Below, piece by piece: positions 55,494 to 64,000 of a stretch of DNA of 64,000 nucleotides. The notes beneath the pieces were generated by a model. That model saw nothing but the letters and a program-made list of their open reading frames with translations, made no database searches and had not been told where the DNA came from. Numbering within the stretch: the first letter of the stretch is position 1; the number at the start of each line of letters is the position of its first letter. This DNA is from Galerina marginata (taxonomy: Eukaryota > Basidiomycota > Agaricomycetes > Agaricales > Galerinaceae). The translations under genes were made by a program, and so were the position numbers. The stretch lies in contig JAECYW010000005.1 in NCBI GenBank assembly GCA_023014335.1, positions 1,488,001-1,552,000 of the forward strand. Reading direction: 5' to 3'.

Positions 55494-58099
55494 ATGTCGT
55501 TGGTTCCCAATTCCTCCCTCTCCCCATCCACTCCTGCTCTCAGTCCGTCTCGATCAGGGCTACGAGTTACCTTCGATGTTGTCCCATCCATTGAATCCGA
55601 TTTTGATGAGGAATCGGATTCTGCTCCAGAGGAGGAGGGTAACCGCCAGTCATTGTCGCAGCCTTTGGATTCTCGCCCACCTCCTCGCCGCAAACTTTCG
55701 AGTGACAAGCCCGCCGAAACGTCGCGCGACAAACTTCTCAAGTTCTTCAAATGGAACCCCCGACTGTACCATAGGGATCCAAGCTCAAAGTCAGGGGCAA
55801 GTCGAAAGCCACGTTTCTTTGACCTTCATCTTCATGAAGAGTTGCAACTGAAGAAAATTGTTATCTTGCCTGACCTTCCTCGAGCCATTGGAGCCGTCTG
55901 CGACGACTTCCTGGACATGAAAACCAGACACACACTCCATATAACAAGCACGGAGGGCTTCCCAGACAAGGAACGTCGCAAACTACTCCGTACCCGAGGG
56001 ACTACGAGAACGACGGAATACCGCAAAGAGCTAGAATTGCAAATCGCCTACAGGCAGAATTTGGCGCTGCATTTCACCACCGTGGCATCCACATTGGTTT
56101 TCTGTCAGCCCCATTGGGAATCTGCCTTTCTTTGGAGCATAGACCCAAAGGAAAAGCAACCTCATGCCAAAGCAGATGGATTCCTGCACTTTGCCGACAA
56201 AGGGGAAGACGGTCGAGACCGATTACCTGAATCTCATCAGAATGACATCGAATGTATCCAAAAACACAATTTACATCACCTCGCAATCTGGGAATTCAAG
56301 AGCCTAACTGCTGGAAAAGAAGAGGTCATGAAGGAAATTGTCGGTCTTGAAGGCGACTTCCAGTGGATGAACTGCCAACTCGGGAAGGACAACGGCAGTG
56401 ATAACTCTCAAAAGGATAACAAGTGCCAAGGTGGAACTATGCATGACAGTTCAGGCCTGTTCGTCACCACTGGCAGAAGGACAGGTCCCGACGCAAAGGA
56501 CCGACGTTTTCTTGAAGCGGCGAGATTTACGAAGCAAGAAGTTGGAGAAGAAACCACACACCGCTCAGTGGACATGGCAGCAGTTCAGGTGCCCGAAGAA
56601 GAACACGAAGATATGGATACCGAGCTGAACATGGACATGGAGGTCGACGACGAGTCTGGTGACTCGGACAGAGCACAAGCTGGGCCATCATCGAAACCGA
56701 CGCGGCCATTGAGGACTCCGAAGCAGGGAAAACTCAGATCCAAAAAGTCCAGTACTTCGCGTGCCCGCAAGGAGAAGAAGGCAAACCTGGCAAACTCGAC
56801 GATCAGTGTAAAAAGAAACGACGCAATACAAGCAAATGCCGGAAAGGTACCTCAAAAGCCACGTGACATCGTACAACAGGTGCGCTTCAACTCGGAACTT
56901 TGACTTGTACTCAACTTGTACTGATCCTAATTCGATGGCAGGTATGGGCGGAAGCAGTCTACAATGACTGCACCTTGATCGTCCTTAGTTCCGGAAACTG
57001 GGAAATAATATGCGTTCGTGAAAGAGCGACTGGTACTCTGTTCATGTCAGACGTCATCTATGTCCCCCAGACCAGACGTCCTGGATATGCCAAGATCCAC
57101 ACGGGCCTCTATGCCCTTGCCTATGCCGATAGTCTTGACCGAGCCCGTCAATTGGACGCCCTTTCTGGCCTTCCTCAGGAAGAATGGCCCCGTCTCTTCC
57201 AACTGTCGTTCGGCGAAGAGGCTTATCCCAATACTTCCCTTCCCTTGATCTCTAATACTGCGATAGCGGGTGACGAAGAAACCATCTACCAGGTACGACA
57301 CCTGTTTTCGAAGTTTTCTCGTCTTTTTTGAATCTTAAATTTTAGAGTCTAGTAGCGGCACTTGGACCCGACCAAGTCCTTAAGATTCGCCAACACAGAG
57401 ACAAAGGTGGCGATCAATCATATCATTCATGCCATTGGTTAGGTGGTCCTACGACAGGGTCGCCTTCACCTTGGACTCTGGAAGTCAGCAAATCGTTGAC
57501 TTCCCGGGTGTATTCCGTTGTCGCCAAAAACGGGCAAAGGCACAGCTTCTCCGACAAACTGGTCATCAAATTCGCCTCATACACTAACCAGTGCCGAGAG
57601 CTGGAGCAAGAATACAACTTACACCTCCATTTCTCCGCTATTCATGCTCCATTTGCGGTAAAGGTATTCGGGATTGTTCAATTTCCCAATTCTAAATCTC
57701 GAGGCATGTTGATGGAGTGGTCTGGCGACAGTATGGTCAAGCTCTCGAGAAGCGCGAAAAAACTTCTGAGGAATAACCAGTGAGTTCATTTCTACTTTTG
57801 CGCCCTCTGTCCCCTCACACTAACTCAAAATTAGAGATAAATTTATACTCGCTTTGGAATCGTTTCACTTTCATGGATACACCCACGGCAACGATTTGCG
57901 AGAGCACCTCTTACTGAGCAAGGACGGGAAGGTTTCAATCATTGGGTATAAGAACTTTTCGCCAGTGATCTCAACAGGAGTCGAAGCGAAAGCAGACCCC
58001 AAAGGAAAAGGGAAAGCCAAAGAAGCCGAGGAAAGCGCTCCAGATTCCGCACAAGAGGAAGAATTGGAAGCTCTAAAGAAATGGCTAAGTACTGTATAA
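55494..58099 (+). CDS. Kinase-like protein B: PD-(D/E)XK-like motif, pseudokinase
   Basis: Exons 55494-56879, 56942-57292, 57346-57779, 57835-58099 total 2436 nt, 811 residues. After a Ser/Pro-rich, acidic N-terminus comes an ordered region with AKADGFLHF, about 30 residues, then HHLAIWEFKSLTAGKEE, i.e. D...ExK, the core pattern of PD-(D/E)XK nucleases. An acidic/basic linker (DMDTELNMDMEVDDES, then RSKKSSTSRARKEKK, a likely nuclear signal) follows. Exon 2 starts VWAEAVYNDCTLIVLSSGNWE, related to gene A. The C-terminal kinase-like part keeps KLVIKF and ELEQEYN, but the catalytic loop is THGNDLREHLLL (Asp to Asn, Asn to His) and DFG is replaced by IIGYKN, so it should be a pseudokinase. Nuclease plus kinase architecture is known in Crinkler-type (CR) effectors. 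Confidence 0.7.
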
Positions 58100-58552
58100 T
58101 AAATTATCATTTGACAGATTAGTGTATTACCCCAGCTTATATTGCGCGTTGCTCGAGGACACGTTAGTCGATGTTAATTGAGACTTTTCTGGAATTTCGA
58201 ACCTTCGTGTGGCACCAAGTGAGGGCAAAAAAGACATAAGAATTAATACTCATGCGTATTGGTCTTCGCCAGTAAACTGATGTGTCGGCCATGTGGCTTG
58301 AAAAGTAAAAGTGGTATCAAAAGCTATGCGTTTGTCTATTCAAACCAAAACGAATAATGCCAAGCTTTTCTCAACGTTGTACGACCATCAAGCGTTCTAG
58401 TGTCCGTAAAGTATCCTCTTTCGAAAGAGGCGGAATTGCCGATACAACCGCGCGAACATGTTCACCACTGGTGTTTGCATGGAAAACCAATCTTGCAACG
58501 ACTTCACCCTATGCGGAAAGGAAAACGGAATGTCAGTGGAGGGCGAGGTATC
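58100..58552. other. Convergent intergenic region
   Basis: About 450 bp between gene B (plus) and the DUF155 gene (minus). Open frames reaching beyond 58357 overlap the real minus-strand exons and are not genes. Confidence 0.4.
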
Positions 58553-60463
58553 CTAGCGAAAGAGACTTGCGAGTTCGACGAGGCATGCAACGACGATGAG
58601 CCTATCACCAGCCCTTCGAGTCAGCATGAAAACCAAGAGATGGGGATGGACGTTACCAAATTACGATCCATGTTATTCGTTCCATGGCGGAATTATTCAG
58701 GTGATCATGAATAGCATCCAACTACAGCAAAATTAACACAGCATCATTCATTGCAGTGAAGAAACACTCACGAAATCGCTTGCCACACCTAATTTTTCAT
58801 TCAACACCTGCACCCGAGGCCGGATCTCCATGTACTCCCTCACAGCGTCATACAAGTCCTTCAAACTCGCTTCACTCCAGAACAGTTCCGGGACATCCAA
58901 TACGTTCGACACCAGGTTCACGTCCCGACGAAGCTTGAACAGACGTCCGGTTAATTTGAGTGCCTCGTGGCGTCGTAGTTTCAGGGCGCCTGAGGCGGCT
59001 AGCTGCTGAGGTATGGCCATAGTAAGAGGCGAAGAGAGCACGCGCTGGGCGTTTGTTTCGTATCGCGCAAGCAGGGTGGATTGAGCGAGGGCATGTGCGA
59101 TGGAGAGTTTAAGGAGGTGAGAACGGGATTTGAGCGCTGTTCGGACATGTGAGAAAATGCTTTGGGACGAGGGAGGCGACTTACTGAAGAAATCGTTGTA
59201 TATACGCGGATAGGCGATATATGGGTCGTGCTATTTTAAATATATAAGTATCTGAATGTGACCAGGAAGTTGCTCAAATCACAGACCGTAAAATGACACT
59301 CTTCGATCTCCCAGTTGTCTTCGTCAATCTGCCGCTTCATAATCCCCGCATTCTCGATATCTTCAATGATATCTTTTTCCTGTCGTTCATCCAGGCCAAA
59401 AAATACCACGACGCCATATTCGAAAAATACTGCCTCTGCGATTTCCTCGTCTCGGTGTTTGAGGGCTGCCTCGCGGTCACGGTTGGATGTTTCTTCTGGA
59501 GCCTTCCAAGGCGTGTAAGTACCTGGGTCCGTCTCCGCTCCTGGGTCGATTTCACCAGGGGTATGCGATTCATTCGGTGCGAACTCTGAGTGGGGCGTCT
59601 GAGATTCTGGCTCTGTGGCAAATCCAGGGTCTGGTTCCAGCTCTTCATCAGTCTCTGTGGGAGGATTGAGGCGGACTGGTGTCGTCGGTGAGCTAGGCTG
59701 GGGCATTTTGGATTTTCGGGTGTCGACGGGTGAGCTGGAAGAAATGTAGCCTTCTCTGATGGAATTTGGTGACCGGTTGCCAGAAGAGGTGAAGTATTGG
59801 CCTTGGTAGCCGTTCTCCTCTGCCTCGGACAGATGGGCGAGAAAAGACTTTCCAGTTTTCATTTTTGTCGGTGCCGATGAACGAATGTTTGAGTTGGGAC
59901 CATACCCCGGCAATAACGGCAAATGGTACATCTGCGAGATACCTAAGTTTAACATTATTTAAACATCGTTATTCGAGAAGAACACTCACCACATACAACG
60001 CCTCGTCAAATGCCCTCGGAGACACATTGTGCTCTCGCTTGAGAAAAGACGACAGAAGCTTCATTTTGAACGACTCTGCAACGCAATACGCCGTGATCCT
60101 CTTGAAGCCAGCCTGCTTTCTCTGGTCTTTACTCATCCGCTCCGCCTGGCTTTTATACTCCCGTACTCCCGTGCCCGTTTCGTGTCCCAAAGTCAAGTCA
60201 TCCTCGCGCTCTGCCAGTAAAGGCCGCGTTTGAGGAGCTGAAGGAAGCTCGACGAGCTTGTGGGTTGTTTTGGACGACCTCTGGGACTTCGGTCCTGACG
60301 TCAGGCCAGTGACCGACGCCCGACGCGACATCGACGGCCCATTTGACGACGCATTTCGGTTGTTGGGTATTCCAAGCGATGCGAGGCGCGATATTGGCTT
60401 CCGTCTGGGTGGTAGTTGGGTGTTAGAAGGGAGCCGACTAGCTGAACTTGTCGCATTCGACAT
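58553..60463 (-). CDS. DUF155 (RMD1/RMD8/RMND1-family) protein
   Basis: The start at 60463 gives a Ser/Arg-rich N-terminus, then FKRITAYCVAESFKMKLLSSFLKREH and EALYV, spliced to MYHLPLLPGYG. A long acidic, Pro-rich insert (TPPTE..., EIDPGAETDPGTYTPW) precedes AEAVFFEYGVVVFFGLDERQEKDIIEDI, the hallmark of DUF155. It continues HDPYIAYPRIYNDFF, KLSIAHALAQSTLLARYE, FWSEASLKDLYDAVREYMEI, and through two more introns to LDAIHDHLNNSAMERITWIVIW and LIVVACLVELASLFR with the stop at 58553. The last hydrophobic helix fits the C-terminal membrane segment of this family. Human RMND1 supports mitochondrial translation; yeast RMD1/RMD8 are cytosolic and needed for meiotic nuclear division. No mitochondrial targeting signal is evident, so RMD8-like is more likely. 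Confidence 0.8.
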
Positions 60464-61573
60464 CTTAGATGTGACAGTAGGTATTCAAGGCACGAATTCG
60501 ATTCATGCTGTTTCTATATTTGGAAGTTGGTGTATGCATCCCATTTTGCATCGTTTTTAAAAATATCAGGGATCCATATGTTGCTGGGTCTGTTTTAAGA
60601 TTTAAGCTCTCAATCCAAGGGGGCGAGGGCAAGCGTAAATTTAGAAGGGAATAAATTATTAAATTGGTGCAATCTTGCGGTTTGATTGATTAATCACTGT
60701 CGATGGCAGGCCTAGGCCGGTCGCAGAAGTACTTAAGTCAGAGACTCGATAGTATTATGGGCTATACGGGATAAAGTATAGACCGCCTTCCTTTGATAAT
60801 CATCTAGTTGACTGTTGGTTTTATGCTGATCTACTGCAGATACGTGTAGATGATCATCCAATTTGTATGTGGTGGGCTCGGATTGGCTCTCTACAGTGCA
60901 CTCGGCAACAAAATTCATGGAAGAACAAGAAGTGATTAGCCTACAGTTAAAGTCTTTACTATTTCAATTGGCAATGAATTTTGTGGACATTTCCGTGGAC
61001 TGCTCTTGAACCAGAGCTGAGAACAAATTATGGACGACGGATATGCCCGTAAAGTCCCAGAAAAAAAGTAAAGATGCAGGGCTAAAATCGTAGACCGTTC
61101 TACTCATTATGCTTTCAAGTAGAACGAACTCGAGAGGGAGATTAAAATGGATTCGACGGACTCGGGAGTGGTCGACATCTCACAACACCGCCAAATAGCG
61201 ATGCTCAATTGTATCACGTGCCACGTTGATCCCTTGATACCGTCACGGCAACAATTCATTTAAACCCATGAAATGGCAGAACTCATGTTCGACCAATCCC
61301 TCTTTCTCGACTTTATATGAGGATCTGGAACATATCCCACGACAATTACCTTATGAATCTCTAAAGGTAGAAATTCATTTCTTTACATTGCACAACCATC
61401 TGATAAATTCTTTTAAAGACAGGATTTCATCCAATTAATTGCTCGGGGATTGCACGTCGAGACTTCTCTTTTTCGACTGATAATCGCCACTGCAGGGCCG
61501 CGACCAATCCGACACATTACAAAAAAGATATCACTTCTGTGAATATCTCACCTCCAACCACCACACTTGCAGG
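60464..61573. other. Divergent intergenic region
   Basis: About 1.1 kb between the DUF155 gene (minus) and the UBE3D-like gene (plus). It must hold both promoters. No other gene or repeat seen. Confidence 0.4.
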
Positions 61574-64000
61574 ATGGCCACCCTCACAAGACCCAAAACT
61601 CTCGCGCGTTCCGTGTCAAGCCCTCTGTTGGATTCACAAATCCCGGCTCCATTTCCACGGGAGCAGCTCACACAGGCAGAGGCGTCTTACGAAAGTCAAG
61701 TTTTGAACCTAGAGACCGCAGCGACTTCAGAGAGCGAGGAAGAACCTTCGATAACGGTGGAACATGTTGCAGCAAACTCTGACATCGTCACCCTCGTGAG
61801 TAAACAAAGCTTTCGAGCCTCTGGGTACTGGTCTAACGAATCGATTCTTTAGAAAGATGTGATGCCATCTATTCTTTACGTTCAGAAGTCTTGTCTCATG
61901 ACACTGAATAACCTGCTTTCTGGACCAATCGGTTGGCACCCCATCCTTCCAGACCGCAGGCACTCGATGCCATCCTCTGCCCAACCCGCCACCTCTTCTG
62001 GAGAGGAGTCCTCTGCACTTCAGACTCTTGTCACCAACTTACGCAACCACGAGGGAAATGGAGAAATGATCGAGACCCGAGGAGACATGAACTCGGACAC
62101 CGACCTACTTCATGAACTGCGTATACGTGTGGAATCGATTTCTTCATCCTTGTCATCGAGCGACGCCGTGCTTGTCAAAGCACTTGTCTCGCTGCTATCA
62201 GACCTCAATCGCCTATCCGAAATCCAAGCTAATACATCACTTGTACCCAGTCACAGCCTGGACGTGGAAACTTCAAGTATTTTGGAAGCCCCGCCGCCCA
62301 TTGACGTGTTTGATACCTTAACTCGTCAGTTAAGTGACCTGCAAATAGAACGTCTTTCCTCGCAAGCCGCCCTCCTTGCACCCGGCGCATCCCCTCTGGT
62401 CGTCGTCGAAACGGCGCTGTTGTGGTCCCGAATCGACTCGGAACTTGAAAACGTTGTTGCCATGTGCAAACAGCGCACAGAAGCATTGCCCAAGTTCACC
62501 CACGACCACCTTCCACCGCAGTACGACGTGGCAGACTATGATCTCGAGAACCCACCAGATTACGACATGGGAGGACGCTCATCATTCGATGATAGCAAAA
62601 CCAAATCCGGCCATTCCCAACAGATGACCTCGTCTCGTCAAGCTGATGAAAAGATGAGGCTGGATCTCGAATCAGTGGCTATGGCTATTGACAGGCTGTA
62701 TCTCGTCGCACCACAGCTGCACAATCAAAGAGTGGAGCTTAAGTCGACTAAACTGGCGCAGATGGAGAAGGCGAGGCGAGAGGGTCAAGTGGCGAGCACA
62801 TCGATGCAATCGGTAGGGCGTGGAAAAGGCAAGGAGCGGGATGTTAGAGACTTGGAGAACCTTCTGGACATGATCGGGAGAGCGTCTGAACGGACGCTCA
62901 AGAGCCAGTCCGTTATGTTGGACGGAAATATGCAAACGAGATTGGAACGAGCTAAACGTCGGGAATCAGCCAAGGTCCGTCCGTCTGTCGAACATACAGG
63001 TTATGTATCTAATTATAATGACTATTCCAGCGAGATGCATTCGTTGAACAGCTTTTCCGCCATTCAGAAGCGGGTAGAATTCACGGACAGGATGCTGTAT
63101 TACCAAAAACAAAGGATCCAGAAGCATTGCTGACTCTACCTGAGTTCATGCGGGAACCTCTTCCTCAATCCGAACGACAAAAAGACGCAAACGCCCTCCT
63201 TACACTTCCTGAATTCGTCAGGGAATCAATACCCCCGCACATGGCGCAAACTGATCAAGAGGAAGCAACTATCTCTCCTAAAACTCTCAAAATCAAGGAA
63301 GACAAGAGACGGCGAAGCTTGTCTGCGCCACCTCTCGCATGGCTTCGGTCTTCATCATCGAGGCTCTCACTTTCTTCGTCTAGCAACAGTAGTTCGTCCT
63401 CGAAAGGGAAATCTAAGGCGTCACAAAATCAGGGTAAGTTTTGATCCTTCAATTAAATATCATCTTGTTTATCTTTCTTTTCTTGCAGTATTTGACGTCG
63501 TCTATGTTGCCGAGAACCACGAAAACCTTCACCATACCCTCGTGTTCGTAGCAGTGACGAAGGTCAAACCTGGCACTGAAGTGCAGGCAGAGGTGTTGCC
63601 GCCTTTCTTGGATCCTTCGTCGGAAGCTGGTGATCATCTTGTTGTGAAAGCCGGCACATATTCCTCCTTACCCCTCATGTTGCCCACACACACCACTCCT
63701 GGCTCAAAGGAAGTGCGAGCGCAAAGCGGCCATTATGAGGTGAAACTTATGAATCAAGCCTCAAGTTCGTCGTTGGAGCAAAACGAACACACCTCCGCAC
63801 CCCTCCTTGACGCATCCCAACTCACTTCCATTAACCCGACATCCTTCCTCTGCGCATCGTGTTCTCTTCCTTTGATTCAGTCTTCGAGGGTGGAAACGTA
63901 CCGGGATCTGCCCTCTGAGCATTGGGAAGAGCTGGTGGAAGCGTGGATGTGTCACAGTGATCAGAAGCTTCACGAGCAGGTTTCTAAGCATGGAAAGCGA
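61574..64000 (+). CDS. UBE3D-type (HECT-like E2-binding) ubiquitin ligase, 3' end outside window
   Basis: Exons 61574-61795, 61853-62974, 63031-63433 and 63489 to beyond the edge. The first three exons code a long N-terminal part without known domain: Ser-rich, with helical text (LRIRVESISSSLSSSDAVLVKAL, LVVVETALLWSRIDSELENVV), a repeated phrase LLTLPEFMRE/LLTLPEFVRE, and a Ser-only tract (SSSSSSNSSSSSKGKSK). The fourth exon begins VFDVVYVAENHENLHHTLVFVAVTKV and reaches INPTSFLCASCSLPLI ... YRDLPSEHWEELVEAWMCHSDQ, which is the signature of the HECT-like E2C-binding (UBE3D/HECT_2) family. UBE3D in animals binds the E2 UbcH10. The large N-terminal extension is not part of the usual family. The gene is cut by the window edge. 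Confidence 0.75.

Noticed and set aside
58357..58714. Plus-strand frames of 80 and 104 codons
   Set aside because: They overlap the conserved last exons of the DUF155 gene on the other strand.

Overview
The window is nuclear DNA of a filamentous basidiomycete, most likely an Agaricomycete (mushroom-forming fungus). The reasons are short GT-AG introns of about 50-75 nt in nearly every gene, internal branch-site motifs such as CTGAC, and a typical gene stock: F-box proteins, a polyporopepsin-like aspartic protease, a GEgh16-like secreted protein, a CE12 esterase, and expanded kinase-like genes. No rRNA, tRNA or CRISPR could be supported. Gene models were spliced by eye; where exon lengths are given I checked that they add up in frame.

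Layout. 1-14.5 kb: a GEgh16-like secreted protein, an F-box protein, a class 3 lipase and a divergent CBS-domain protein (Sds23/Moc1-like), and cystathionine gamma-synthase. 14.5-17.6 kb: gene-free, with a degraded dispersed repeat family. 18.4-21 kb: rhamnogalacturonan acetylesterase convergent with Sec62. 21-27.1 kb: five secreted-protein genes in a row on the minus strand, two of them related cysteine-rich proteins with 7-nt micro-exons and one built from tandemly duplicated micro-exon modules. 27-40 kb: an orphan gene, a large hydantoinase/oxoprolinase-DUF917 fusion, an aspartic protease, and a decayed short-chain dehydrogenase fragment. 40.5-42.1 kb: a second F-box gene.

43-51.9 kb is a nested transposon. 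Two LTRs of 229 bp, identical as read, are flanked by a perfect 5-bp duplication. They bound a very short non-autonomous LTR element. Inside it sits a 7.54-kb Tc1/mariner element with 23-bp inverted ends at a TA site, an apparently intact DD34E transposase, a spliced-gene-like passenger fragment and a long minisatellite. The minisatellite shows a gradient of CpG loss.

52.7-58.1 kb carries two paralogous kinase-like genes in tandem. The first has an intact-looking kinase and no recognisable nuclease motif. The second has a PD-(D/E)XK-like motif and a kinase that has lost its catalytic residues. The window ends with a DUF155 (RMD1/RMD8/RMND1-type) gene and the 5' part of a UBE3D/HECT-like E3 gene that runs off the edge.

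Housekeeping functions (sulfur amino-acid synthesis, ER translocation, phosphatase regulation, ubiquitin) are interleaved with secreted and accessory genes. The two candidate novelties are the cysteine-rich/micro-exon secreted cluster and the reciprocal nuclease/kinase pair.
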